Positions 19,637-30,958 are shown, counted from the stretch's first letter. The stretch is 64,000 bases of DNA from Tiliqua scincoides (GCF_035046505.1 NC_089822.1:268905024-268969023); one strand, 5' to 3'. Made by a program: numbers and translations. The notes: a model not told the origin generated them from the sequence alone.

Positions 19637-21586
19637 GTGAGGATGGGGGTGTGTGTGTGGAGGGGGTTACTCCATGGGGTACACCTAAAGCGTATTGGGG
19701 AAGTGCTGGAATTAGGGGTCCTTCCTCAGATTACGCCCCATGCTTGCAAGACCCACACCAGGCTTAGATGTGCCATTTAGGGCGCAATCCCAACCAACTT
19801 TCCAGTGCTGGTCTACCCGCAATGCAGCCCCAAGGTAAGGTAACAAACATGTCCTTGGCTTGAGGAGGCCCCCTTGCAGATGCAGTGCACTGCCCCACTG
19901 CAGGATGCAGTGCACACCACATTGGCACAGCTATGCCAGTGCTGGAAAGTTGGTTAGGATTGCGCCCTTAATAATTTGTTTATTATTTAATTATTTGACT
20001 TTGTACATTGATTTGTGAACATTTTGTTGGGAAAAAATAGAAAAGCGGTATATAAAGATTGTTAATAATACTAATAATAATAGTACAGATTGCTGTGCTA
20101 GGCGGTAAGCACAGGCCTCCCCAGAGAATGTGTGCTGAGCAGTGGCAGGCAGCAAGCCCCACCTGGCCTTCCCCCCCCCCCAGCTTCTGCACAGATTCCT
20201 TCCAGCTTGACGGGGACTTTGATGCTTCCTGGAGAATCATGGGAGGGGACAGCAAGGACCCCAACCTTCAAATCAACAAAGGAACAAGGTCTCACTGGGG
20301 AGAGGAACAGTCCCATGGGGTAGAAGGAAAAAAAACAAGCTTTGCTGCAGGAGAACCAACATGGCTTCTGTAAGGGTAAGTCTTGCCTCACGAACCTTAT
20401 AGAATTCTTTGAAAAGGTCAACAGGCATGTGGATGCGGGAGAACCCATAGACATTATATTTCTGGACTTTCAGAAGGCATTCGACACGGTCCCTCACCAA
20501 AGGCTACTAAAAAAACTCCACAGGCAGGGAATTAGAGGGCAGTTCTCCTGGATTGAGAACTGGTTGGAGGCCAGGAAGCAGAGAGTGGGTGTCAATGGGC
20601 AATTTTCACAATGGAGAGAGGTGAAAAGCGGTGTGCCCCAAGGATCTGTCCTGGGACCGGTGCTTTTCAACCTCTTCATAAATGACCTGGAGACAGGGTT
20701 GAGCAGTGAGGTGGCTAAGTTTGCAGACGACACCAAACTTTTCCAAGTGGTGAAGACCAAAAGTGACTGTGAGGAGCTCCAGAAGGATCTCTCCAAACTG
20801 GGAGACTGGGCAGCAAAATGGCTGATGCATTTCAATGTAAGTGTAAAGTCATGTACACTGGGACAGGCTTACGGGTTCTGAGCTGTCTGTGACAGATCAG
20901 GAGAGAGATCTTGGGGGGGGGGGGTGGACAGGTTGATGAAAGTGTCGATCCAAAGTGCGGTGGCAGTGAAGAAGGCCAGTTCTATGCTTGGGATCATTAG
21001 AAAAGGTACTGAGAACAAAACAGCTAATATTATAATGCCGTTGTACAAATCTATGGTAAGGTCACACCTGGAGTATTGCGTCCAGTTCTGGTCACCACAT
21101 CTAGGTGGTGCAGGACAATGGACATAGTGGAGATGGAAAAGGTGCAGAAGAGAGCGACTAAGATGATTACTGGGCAGGGAAACCCCCTTATGAGGAAAGG
21201 CTACGGCGTTTGGGGCTCTTAAGGCTAGAAAAGAGATATCTGAGGGGGGGGGCATGATTGAGGCACAGATCCTAACCAACTTTCCAGCTGCATTGCCCTT
21301 GTGTCGGTGCTGGAGGTTTTGCACGGGAAGGGTAGAGTGGATAGAGAGATGCTCTTTTCCCTTTCACAAATCTTCAGAATCGGGACATCTGCTAAAATTC
21401 AGTGTTGGGAGAGTTAAAAGAGGCAAAAGAATTTTTTTTTTTTACCCAGTGAATAATTAGTCTGTGAAACTCCTTGCCTCAGGATGTGGTGGCTGTGACT
21501 TTTAAAGGGATCCAGCCTAGATGCCTTTAAAAGGGGATTGGACAGATTTCTGGTGCAGGCCAGGGGCAGAACTCCCTGGCCACAGA

Positions 21587-21617
<31 letters not shown>

Positions 21618-24600
21618 CCTCTCCAGCTGACCAGGCAAGATGCAGGGCAGCTGGGTGGGAGAGACTGCCCCCCCCCCCCAGAGCTCACCGGACCAGAACA
21701 GTGAGCAGGGCCGGGTCACCATTAACCACCAAAGGGGAGGGAAGCAGGCCAGGGTCAGGGCCCCTTTAAGCCTAGAGAGGGAGGAAGGGGAGGAGCCAAG
21801 GGTGTGGCTGGGGAGGATAAAAGCAGGTAAACCTGTGATGACAGGCAGGTCTGGAGAGGGAAGGCAGGAGCCCCTGCCTGAAGACCAAGGGCCTCAGGTC
21901 CTGCCTCTAGGGAGGAGGACAAGGGTGTTGTGAATCCCCTGAGGCTTCCCCTGCAAGGAACCCTAGGGAGGTGGACACCCCACCCAGGAGTCCCAAGAGA
22001 CCATCCAGCTGAACCTTGGCACCCCACCGGGTGACCCCAAGAGACCCCCCTTTTTGGGGCACCCCTCACAACAGGTTACAAGCCATGATGGGTGTACACA
22101 ACATCCTGCTTTTAGTAGGCTACTTCAAAATGCCAGGTGCAAGGGAATGGCATCAGGATGTAGGAATCTAGTTGTCTTGAGTGCTCCCTGAGGAATCTAG
22201 TAGGTCACTATGACCTGGACTAGATGGGCCTTATCCAGCAAGACTCTTATATTCTTAAGGAGAAAAGGGGGCTGCAGAATGGGAGCGGGGGCAGGAATAA
22301 GGTGAAATTTTGCCTGGCAGGCTTTGCAAAAAGTTCAGGGACGAGGAGTTGCGGGAGTTTGGTTTCTTCTACCTGAAGGAGATGAAGTCAGAAAGAATAA
22401 GAACTTCAACAGAACATTCCTCCCACTGATCCCTAATCCCCCTTCCAGCTGGAGCCTGCTCTCTTCTCCTCAGGTTCCAAGGTCTGCCTCTTCAGGCACT
22501 GGACAGACTTCCCTGTTTCTGGAGCAGTTCTCTGGAGGACTCCATCACCTTCACTAGCCTTGAGGTAGATTTCCTGGGTCACAGGAATCAATGACATCAG
22601 GCACAAAGGGGCTGTTTGGAGGTCTCCCTGGGCCTTCAGTCTTCCCCCAGGAAGGTCCTCTCCAAACTGACCTGACCAGGGGATGAGAGTGTCCAGCTTG
22701 CAGACACTTCTGCCTTTCCCACAGGAGCTCTCAGAACCATCAAAGCAGATATGCTCAGATTGCTACTATAAGAAGGAAGGAACCGGTGGATTCCCTCAGT
22801 CTCCGCCCTGGAGAATCCAAGGGAGGTGGCTGCCCTGTTTGCCACAGGGAACTGCCCTTACAGGCTCACTGGCTGGGGGTGGGGTGGGGTGTGTGACCTG
22901 TTGGAGTTGTCCTAACTATAGAGGGGAGAATATTTGTCTGGAGGTAGGGAGATGCCTGGCTATGGGTGCAATGTGTTTGATCATGGTGGCATTTGGGTAA
23001 AGATTGTGGGTCCACCATGGGGTTTGTTTGGGACCTGCCCTGACTTCAAGGATCACCTCTAATTTGACATCAGTCAGTGCTCAGCGTGACCCAGATTCTC
23101 AACTCCTCTGACCTGGAGCAGGCCCCCTGCTGAGGTCAGTGGGCTTTGGGTCACTGGCACTGTTTTTTTGGAGAGGTGGAGGGTGCTTGTAGCACAAGCC
23201 AGCTGGTCCCTCTGCTGGTGTTCCTTTCTGGTGAATGCTGCTGGAGAAGGTGGGGTGTCCCTGGCAGTCAGGTCATGTCCCTGTCTTGCACTCTCTCTCT
23301 CTCTCTCTCTCTCCCCCCCCCCCCCAGTGGAGGACACATTTGTGGAGCTGAACTTCTTCCAGGAGAGCTTCCCCTCGCAGAAGCAGTCTGGGGAATTCTT
23401 GCAGGAGCTCAATGAGGAGGAGATCTTCCATGTGGACTTGGACAGGAAGGAGACTGTCTGGAGGCTGTTGAACTTCACTACCTTCGCTAGTTTTGACGCA
23501 CAAGGAGCCCTGGGTAGTCTGGCCACTGCCAAGAACAACATGGAGGTCCTCATGAAGTGCAGCAACCGGACACGGGCCCAGAACGGTACTGAAAGTGCTG
23601 GGATGGGTCATCGCCTTGCCCCACAGGTGTACTGGAGTCTCCCTATCCCAGACATCACACACCAGGGATCTTGTCTGATCTCGGAAGCTAAGCAAGGTCA
23701 GGCCTGGTTAGTACTTGGATGGGAGACCACCTGGGAATACTGGGTGCTGTAGGCTTATACCATAGTCTTTCAAGACTGAAGGTTGCCAGCCATAAAGAAA
23801 AAGAGTGGAGCTGTAGAAAGTTGGAGCAGAGGAAAAAGCAGGAATATGGAGAGGAAGGTCAGGCTGCCTCTTCTCTGCTGAAACCCTAACCACCTCCCAG
23901 TGGGATTCAGGAGATGCTTCCTCTGTCATTACATACGTTTGTGTATTTCACTGGACTCATGGAGTCCCATGGAATTCGCTCACAAGATGCTGCGCACTTT
24001 GCAAGTGTTTGTCATGGGCTCCTCTTGGGTTTATTGTTCTTCATCCTTGAATGGTAAACAGGTTTTTGCAAACAACAGCGCAGGCTTGTACCAGAACCTG
24101 AATCAAGCCTGAATCCTCCAGTTGTGAGCTGGGGGCCTGATCCTGGGTCCCTTGTTGGAACTGGTTGCCACTTCCTGAATTGAGGGGTTTTGTTCCAGAA
24201 GAGATTTTCCCACTTGGGTTCCATTCATATCCCTAACCCCGTTACCTCTGTTGCTCCTCCTCTTCCCAGTCTCTGGACTGGAAAGATGGGAGTGGAGAGG
24301 AATGGACTGGGGCACAGAGGATGCTGTGGCTTGCCACTTTCCCTCCCCCCAATACCCCTGAATCTTTCTTCCTTGTTGGGGGGGGGGGGAGAACAGTGGC
24401 ATACATGGAGGAGGACCAGTGGGGCAAATGCCCCAGGTGCCAACCCTCCAGGGGTGCCTCCTCAGCCTCACCCCCCAGCAGCCCATTTGCCTTTTTCTTT
24501 AAAAGGAGAGAAGCCGGCAGCTCCACTGACTTCTGTCCCTTTAAAAAAAGCCTCCTCCTGAGGGAGGGGCGCTCAGGGTCAATGTGGAGAGGCACTAAGA

Positions 24601-27600
24601 AGCTGCCTCTCAGCCACTCAGTGTCAGACTGCGTTGCCCCCCCCTTTCTAGGAGGAGAGGAAACGAGTGCCCTAGAGTGTCAACATGACACACTCCTGTT
24701 GCGCTGATGCTCTAGGGTGCCCATTTCCTCCTCCTAAAAAAAGGAGGGAGGCGGCCCGCTTCCCATGCCCCGACAGAGCCTTCTGCACCACTTGTAAGCG
24801 GCGTGGAGGTCTCCTTTGGAGAGGTCTGGGGCTGCTGGAAGCAGTGCCCAAGACAGGCGAGCTTCCAGCAGCCCTAAACTGCTCCAAAGGAGACCTCCAC
24901 ACTGCTTACAAGTGGTGCGGAAGGCTCCATTGGGGCCTCGGCTGCTTCCTTCTTTCCCCCTTTTTTCAAAGGGGGAACGGAGGAGGTAGCTGCACAGAAG
25001 TAATTGCGGTGACAATGACATGGGGCAGAGGCTGGCACAGTCCCCAGGCAACAGGAACTGCATATGGCCCATCCCTTCAAACCAGGAGGTCTTGGGTCAG
25101 CCTTGACATCCAGGACTGTACCTTTGAAAAGGACACCAGAACAACAATTCAGGAAGGACAGACTGTCTTCCTCCTTCCTCTAGAGAGGGCAAAGTGGCAT
25201 CTTCTCAGTCCCATTTTCTCTTCCCAATGACCCAGAGAGAGGTTGAGCAAGAGGGTGAAAGGCCCAAGGCCACCCAAGGAGCTCCATGGCTGAGTGTAGG
25301 GATTCAAAGCTAGGTCTCCCTACTTGAGTTCAACGCACTTACTAAACGTCACTGCCCTGAAAGATACACAATGCAACCTGGTGTGTTGGTTCATTTAATA
25401 CTCCTCACTTCCTAGACTGGTGGGACATTCTGGTGTCCCTACAGAGTCTGACTGGTGGTCATGTTTCCTCCAGAAGTCAGAAGGGCCTCATAATCGCCTG
25501 CCTGTTCACAGCTGCATAAATTGGTATCATGGAGGCACAGCAGGCCAGCCCAGTCCTAAAGCAGGATCAACCCCTGGAAAACCCCCCAGTACTTCTGCCA
25601 GCCAAAACCCCCCTGGCAGCCATCTACAGCTCCAGCAAAAGCTCTTGTTTTCTTTTTCTGGATGGTCTCTGAGCACCTCTTCAGAGTCTGATTGAGCAAT
25701 ATAAATGAATACATTAGAGATGGAACTTATATGAATGAATGAAGGTCTTGTAATAGCTCAAGGCCTATAAAAGGCTTTGCACAAAGCAAGGCTGGCCTTT
25801 CCTTTACTGCCACTGCTGCATCACAGACGTGAAACAGCAAGCAGTGGAGGGAGCACTCATCCCACAGCTCACGCGAGAGGTCAAACAGTTGCCCTCACAC
25901 TGAAAGCAGATGTGTTGTGCCAGTGAGGGCTCCAGCAAGTCTGTGGAGGGCCAGAGGCTCACTGGAGACTGAGAGAGGTCCCTGAGGGCCACATTAGGAA
26001 TTCTTGAGGGCCGCAAGTGGCCCCAGGGCCGGGGTTTGGGCACCCCTGACCTAGAGAGATGAAAAGGAAGGATGTCCTCTAACCCCTCCCCTACTCTGCA
26101 GCTTTTGCCTTAGGGAGAGGAGGGACACACATCTTCACATCTCTGGCTGGAACAAGAACTGCATGAGTGCACAGGAAGCCCGCCACCCAGAACCTTGTTC
26201 CACTCATGCACCTGCTTGAGTCTTACCTGGCAGGATGCAACCACGGCCACCCTCCCCTCCCCCCCCGACAGTAAGCTCCAAAATGATGCTTCACAGGGCA
26301 GGGCTAAATCCACATATATGTGCAGGTGGCAGCGCAAAAGTTCATGTGCTTGTACAGAAGCCACCTCATTCCTGTGCAGATGTGAGAATCCTCACACACC
26401 CAGTCATACTGTTTAATAGTGAGAGGACATGCCACTCTGCATATGCTCAGAGGGATTGTCTCTTTCCTCAGTGATATTCCTGTGTGCAAAAGCAGCAGCC
26501 CCTGGGAAAGGTGTTGGTGCCGCAAAGAGTTCCTTCTACAAATGCACCCACATCCCACCTTCTTCATTTGGAAGGTGAAAAGGGAGACTACAAAGAGACT
26601 CTGGTGCCCCCTCATCTCAGCTTGGCTGCTTGTAATGGGAATTGCATGAGGGAGTTGCGTAGAGAGGCATAAAGGCTGTGGAGAGGCACAGGGGGAAGTT
26701 CTGATCAAGGGCTGGCAAGGTGGTGGAACCAGATGGGTGCTGACCTTGTCCCTCTTTCTCAGTTGCACCTTCAGCAACGGTGTACCCCGAAAACCCCGTG
26801 GAACTGGGGAATCCCAATGTGCTCATCTGCTTCGTGGACAAGTTCTCTCCCCCAGTGCTGAACATCACGTGGCTGAAGAATGGGGTGGTGGTTTCGCAGG
26901 GCGTGAAAGAGACCGATTTCTACCCCAAGGCGGACAACACCTTCCGCAAGTTCTCCTACCTGCCCTTCATCCCGGAGCCTGGGGACTTCTATGTCTGCAA
27001 AGTGGACCACTGGGGCCTGACCGAGAGCCTAAGCAAACTCTGGCGTAAGCAGGACGGGGTTTATTTTGCACCTTGAAAAGGCAGCAAGCCAGATTCTGGG
27101 CTAAGAAAAGCAAAGTTGTTCTTAACAGCTAAACAATATGTGCGCATGAAGCCCAGTTCCAAAGGCCTGCTCAGTCCCCTTCAGGGGTGTGGTGGGACAA
27201 TTTGATGTGTATGAACTTGTCACGACAGTTTCCATACTATAACCACACCTCTTTAAGATATAAGCCTGCAGTTCTATCCACTCTTTTCCTGAGAGTAAGG
27301 CCCACTGAACCCAAGACATGCTCAGGATGGTGCTCTAACAAGAACAGAAAAGCAACTTTGAATGTTTTCCTTGGAGGATTTCCTTCTGCCACTTAACCCT
27401 ACTTTGAAAAGTGTCATATTTCATTTAAAGATCTTCCTCGTGTCATCCAATGCCCTTTGAATGGGCTGCAGTACTTTTAAAACAAATGCATAAATATTGA
27501 AAGATGGGATTAGAAAATGTTCCGAAGACGTAGAAGTGCTAGCCAACGTACTAGGCTTTTAAGGCAGCATGAACTACATACTTCCTCTCAGGAGACAGTG

Positions 27601-29034
27601 CGTGTCTGCACAGTCCCACTTGGGCAGAAGCCTCCTGTCTCTTATGGGCCCCTTGGAGCGGCACCCCAAGACATCTTGGCCAGTAAGGGGAGAAGTGTGT
27701 GGATGCTGAGATCAAAGTGCAGAAAGTGAGACTGGGGGTGGGAGACAGGCAGGACTCCTGGGTTCTGCACCCACAGCCCAAGCTGATGCCTTCTCTCTCA
27801 CCCAGACTCCAAGGAGCCGACTCCCTTCTCCGAGACGTTGGAGAACGTGGTGTGTGCTCTGGGCCTGGCGGTTGGCATCCTGGGCATCATCGCTGGAACC
27901 ATCCTCTGCTTCAAGGCCAGGCGGGGGAATGAGGGTAGCCATCGCTGGGGCATCAGGTGTGTCACTTGGGGCTGATGCATATAGTGGATCTTGCCACAGT
28001 GCTGAGGGATGGGGGTAAGCGTGATCCTGCTTTGAGGGTGCTCAGATCTTGTGGCTCTCTCTGTCCTTCAGGTCCCATTCAGGCCTTAGCCCGAAGCTTG
28101 CTAGGGGCCACTTCACATGCCCGCCCCCCCCCCCAAGCAGCAGGCACAGTTTTATACCCCAGGATGCTGAGGCCAATCCCGGCTGGCCCTCATCGTTCAG
28201 AGCCCGAGAAGACCCCCAGCTCTGATCAGGCCCAGGGCCTGTCTTGCCTCAAGATCCTGTTTCCCACACTGGTCCCCTAGATGTCCCAAAGGAAAAGCCC
28301 CAAGCAGAGCAAGAAGGCAGCAGCCCTGCCAAAGTGCCTCTCACATCCTGCTATTCAAAGGCGGGCCAAAGAAGGTCACACAGACTGATTTGGAGAAGTC
28401 CCACTTGTACCTTAATGGGAGCATCAAGTGTTCTCCTTTTACAGATTCGTTGGCCCCAAACTGGCAGGGGCAGTGGCTGGGAGGCCGTGTGCCCACAGGG
28501 TGAGGGGAGAGAGCGGCGGGGAGGAGGGCTGGGTGCAGAAATGTGGTCCCTTGTTTCCTCTCCCAAAGAGTATCTGCAGATGAGTGGCAGGGCCTTTGTG
28601 AGCACAGCCCCCCAGTACTATGATGTCAAAACAGAAAAAGGCTGCTTAGTTGTGTCAGGCAGTGGCACAAGGCAGCCAACACAGACAAGGGCAGGCAGCC
28701 CCCTGCAGCCCCTCCGGGGGGGGGGGGGCCTGGTTGCAGGTGGATTCCCTCCGGAGGGAAGGGGGGAGCTCTGTGTCTCTTTCACAAGGCAGCTCAATAG
28801 ATGGGGTGAGGAAGCCCAAACTTTGCTTCCAGAAGAAATGACATCAGGGAGAAGGGACACTTTTCCACTCTGGCATTTATTTTCCTTCAGATAATGTACA
28901 TTTTTGGCAAGTGCCAGGATGTTTAATAGGACTGTTTTGTGTGGAGGGAGTTGAGGACATGCAGAAGTCGCTCCTGGTCTGAGATGAGGATGATGCCACC
29001 TCCCTAACAGCATCTCTCCTTCCTTTGCAGATAA
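19561..29034 (+). CDS. MHC class II alpha chain, gene A
   Basis: This is the alpha chain of a class II heterodimer, expected to pair with beta A. Coding exons are 19561-19636, 23328-23585, 26763-27044, 27806-27956 and 29031-29034, totalling 771 nt and 256 residues. Residues 1-25 are signal, 26-111 alpha1, 112-205 the Ig-like alpha2 (LICFVDKF and [11 protein letters not shown] cysteines), and 206-256 connecting peptide, helix and tail. [17 protein letters not shown] and FASFDAQGAL are near-identical to human DRA. Introns are GT/AG; the stop codon is split between exons 4 and 5. The alpha1 residue aligned with R76 is a cysteine (KCSNRT), which is odd. N-glycosylation sequons are NFT and NRT in alpha1 and NIT in alpha2. 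The gene looks intact. Confidence 0.95.
19779..19968. repeat. 190-bp Harbinger-like MITE, complete
   Basis: Inverted ends of about 32 bp begin GGGCGCAATCCCAACCAAC. Flanks are TTA on each side, the 3-bp target signature of PIF/Harbinger elements. It lies in alpha A intron 1 and is the best copy in the window. Confidence 0.8.
19985..20095 (+). repeat. SINE-like tail with (TAA)n
   Basis: The tail TTGATTTGTGAACATTTTG leads to GCGGTATATAAAG and an AT-rich trinucleotide run. Same family as 15775-15874. Confidence 0.6.
20330..22260 (+). mobile_element. CR1 LINE, RT to 3' end, interrupted
   Basis: The RT segment HGFCKGKSCLTNL through [19 protein letters not shown] and KFADDTKLF is readable from 20342 to 20881. 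Frame breaks follow. A partial Harbinger-like MITE (~21267-21325) and a 514-bp GC-rich insert (21557-22070) interrupt it. The CR1 3' end resumes at 22071. It lies in alpha A intron 1. Confidence 0.88.
21557..22070. mobile_element. GC-rich insert in CR1, LTR-like, unnamed
   Basis: It splits the CR1 between TTTCTGG and TTACAAGCC. It holds a (CCG)n run at 21590-21619 and a TATA-like GGATAAAAGC near 21814, and ends CTCACAACAGG. The layout suggests a solo LTR, but no inverted termini or target repeat are clear. Confidence 0.4.
22261..23288. other. alpha A intron 1, unique part
   Basis: No exon or named repeat is seen. It partly matches alpha B intron 1 near 46980-47240, in the stretch with GACTCTCAGTTCCTCTGATC-like sequence. 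Confidence 0.4.
23289..23326 (+). repeat. (CT)n(C)n tract forming the alpha1 splice acceptor
   Basis: Roughly eleven CT units run into fourteen C residues and then AG, directly abutting the alpha1 exon. Alpha B has an ordinary acceptor (CCCCATATTCAG). Confidence 0.9.
23328..23585 (+). CDS. alpha A exon 2, alpha1 peptide-binding domain
   Basis: The 258-nt exon reads [20 protein letters not shown] onward. N69 is kept, but the residues aligned with DRA N62 and R76 are serine and cysteine. NRT matches the conserved N78 glycosylation site. Confidence 0.96.
23667..23791 (+). repeat. 5S-rRNA-derived SINE
   Basis: GTCTGATCTCGGAAGCTAAG through TTAGTACTTGGATGGGAGAC and GGGAATACTGGGTGCTGTAG is 5S rRNA sequence lacking its first ~30 nt. 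The tail ATAGTCTTTCAAGACTGAAG then GTTGCCAGCC follows. Alpha B lacks this insertion at the matching site (near 48915), so it came after the duplication. Confidence 0.9.
24380..25080. repeat. palindrome-rich dispersed repeat
   Basis: It contains inverted arms at about 24779-24843 and 24861-24931 (CACCACTTGTAAGC against GCTTACAAGTGGTG). It shares the AGAAGTAATTGCGGTGAC block with 8680-9150 in reverse. Probably a DNA transposon of unknown family. Confidence 0.5.
25215..25365 (+). repeat. MIR SINE relic
   Basis: CCAGAGAGAGGTTGAGCAAG, AAGGCCACCCAAGGAGC and GGGATTCAAAGCTAGGTCTC follow the MIR consensus order. A paralogous MIR lies at 53350-53500 in alpha B intron 2, so the insertion predates the duplication. 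Confidence 0.75.
25695..26048. repeat. hAT element, truncated, reverse copy
   Basis: It is the reverse of the 13152-13595 family, ending GGTTTGGGCACCCCTG. The other end is missing. It lies in alpha A intron 2. Confidence 0.8.
26763..27044 (+). CDS. alpha A exon 3, alpha2 immunoglobulin domain
   Basis: The 282-nt exon starts [20 protein letters not shown]. It holds LNITWLKNG (conserved glycosylation sequon) and [20 protein letters not shown]. It ends LWR/H across the donor in phase 1. Confidence 0.97.
27268..27335. repeat. short inverted-repeat MITE (AATCCTA family), worn
   Basis: TTCCTGAGAGTAAGGCCCACTG is a degraded family core in alpha A intron 3; a related core also lies near 56845 in alpha B intron 3. 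Confidence 0.45.
27806..27956 (+). CDS. alpha A exon 4, connecting peptide, membrane helix and tail
   Basis: The 151-nt exon encodes SKEPTPFSETLENVVCALGL and the helix motif GLAVGILGIIAG, matching the GxxxGxxGxxxG pairing face of DRA. The tail CFKARRGNEGSHRWGI follows. It ends AG, leaving the arginine codon to be completed by exon 5. Confidence 0.95.
29031..29034 (+). CDS. alpha A exon 5, final base of Arg codon and stop
   Basis: Acceptor TCCTTTGCAG is followed by ATAA: A completes AGA (Arg) and TAA stops. The rest of the exon is 3' UTR. The same junction occurs at 60422 in alpha B. Confidence 0.85.
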
Positions 29035-29376
29035 TCCCAGCTGGCAGCAGGAAGACCTTTCCTCTCCCCAAGGGCCACTTGAGCCTCTTGCCTGTGTCTC
29101 TTGCTAAGGCTTTGCTGCCGAGATCAGCTTGAGGGACCCGGTACTTGCTCACCCGACTGGCCCACTTGGTCCCCCTCAATGCCTGCATGCCTGCAAAGAA
29201 GCAGGGCGCCTGATTCGACTGAGCTGTTCTAATGGCGTGAGCTTGCCTGGAAAGGACACACCCCAGCATTAGCCGAAGGGCTTGTAAACTCTGCCCTCCA
29301 AAACAAGGACTTCCTTTCTGTGAGTCACGGGGTGGAACGAGGACCTCTGAGGGGCAGGGAAGCCCCACACCTGCCC

Positions 29377-29382
29377 ATTAAA
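29377..29382 (+). terminator. alpha A poly(A) signal ATTAAA
   Basis: ATTAAA in CTGCCCATTAAACATC lies 343 nt after the stop. Alpha B keeps the same context at 60742-60747. Confidence 0.75.
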
Positions 29383-29509
29383 CATCTCCCTCCTCTTGCT
29401 GACTTCTCACTCACATCTTTTCCAAGTCTGATCTCAGTTATAAGAGATGGAAATTTAGTTTCCTTTTAACAGAATGTACATTCTTAGTGTGCAGAATTCT
29501 GCCTCTATC

Positions 29510-30350
29510 CCAATTGTTCCCAAATGCACCCCCCAGGAGTACTTGCCAGGACTGTTAGGAGTACTTGAAAAAGAATTGCATAATGACAGTGGTATTCAAA
29601 CTGGGGTGTTGCGACGCCCCAGCCTGAGGGTCCTGGTCCCATTCCCCTTAAGGGGCAGGGGCAGCCAGGAGGCAGGGAGGCAGCAGGGGCTTGGTGCACT
29701 TGCCCGGGGGTGTGGGGAGCCCTGTGCGACCTTTGGCAGGGCTCCCTGGGTCGCCCCACTTCCCCTTTTGACCGGGCTGCAGGGACTGGGATGCACCCTC
29801 CAGTCCCTGCAGCAGCCGTCCCTGGTTGCGGGGAGCTGGGTGCAAGTGCCTGCAGAGCTCCTTGGGTCAGGGAAAGTGAGACCGCTTTTGGTTTATCGGA
29901 GCGGGGCGCGATCACTCCGCTGTCACCTTCCCTGACCCGGGGAGCCCTGCCGAAGGTTGCGCAGGGCTCCCGCACCCTGGGGGGGGGCTGCAGGGGGCTT
30001 GGGCAAGTGCCACTCCCTCGCCCCGCCCCTGCAAAGACTTACTGCAGGATTCAAACTCCCTGCGAGTGTGAAAACTGCAGGCATAATGGCAGAAAAAGAC
30101 ATGTCTGTATTAGAAGCCTTGTGGGACTGGCAAGACAGGAATGTAGGCAGCGAGCTGGCTGAGAAAGCCCCACCAACTGCTAGTTTCTGGTCAGTAATTT
30201 GCATATTATCAGATACAAATCAATAGTTGAAAACAAAATTGAAATAACAGCAACTATATTAATTACAAATATTTTGCTACTATGAGGGGTACAGATTATG
30301 GAAAAAGGCTGCCATAAGATACACAAGTGAAAAATTGTTGGGAACCACTG
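29510..30350. mobile_element. hAT-like insertion after alpha A
   Basis: Comparison with the empty paralogous site near 60877 shows an ~840-bp insert. Flanks CCTCTATC and GCTCTATC look like an 8-bp target repeat. Ends include CCAATTGTTCCC and GTTGGGAACCACTG. Internal inverted arms lie at about 29715-29755 and 29938-29975. No transposase is readable. Confidence 0.6.
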
Positions 30351-30498
30351 CTCTATCATGCACAGAATGATTGGCAGAAAACTCTTGGGCCTGTTCTGTA
30401 AATGGGGAGAGTTTCCTGCACTTTTAGAGGCAGCAGAACTCAGAACAGACCCTCTGTCCCTGCACTTAAGAACTTGAACAGAGTCCTGGACAGATTCA

Positions 30499-30589
30499 CA
30501 GCACAATCCTATGCATATCTATGCAGAAGTAAGTCTCACTGTGTTCGGTGGGACTTACTCTCAGGTAAGTGTGTATAGGATTGCAACCT
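30499..30589. repeat. short inverted-repeat MITE (AATCCTA family)
   Basis: Ends CACAATCCTATGCA and TATAGGATTGCAACC. It has a paralogous partner at 61302-61383, so it predates the duplication. Confidence 0.7.
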
Positions 30590-30958
30590 TAGACTCCACC
30601 TCTCAGTGCTTTCTTCTGTATCAGTTTGCCAGAGCTCCTGTCAAGTGTGAGATTGCAATTCTCAGTCTGCAGCTGGCAATTTTGGCCAAGTGGCAACTAA
30701 GAAGATGATATACACCAAAAGCATCAAGGTCCATCCCTGACTTCCATTCTTCCCCCTCGAAACCCAGAAACAAAAGACAAACAGGTGTGCAGGGAAGGGT
30801 GTTGATTGCAGGGGGTGAGGGGGAAGATCAGTCAACCCTTGCTGACCTCCTCCAGTCTTCTTGTGGCCCTCCAAAGTCTGCATCCACCAAGCAAGGAAAA
30901 ATGAATCATTTGTGAGACAAAATGCTTCCCAGACGGCTCTCAATGAAGCAGAGACAGT

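Noticed and set aside
27957-28280. Long alternative cytoplasmic tail of alpha A by splicing to 28075 (CAG/GTCCC)
   Set aside because: The tail is proline-rich and not conserved in alpha B; the AG/A-TAA junction is conserved in both genes.
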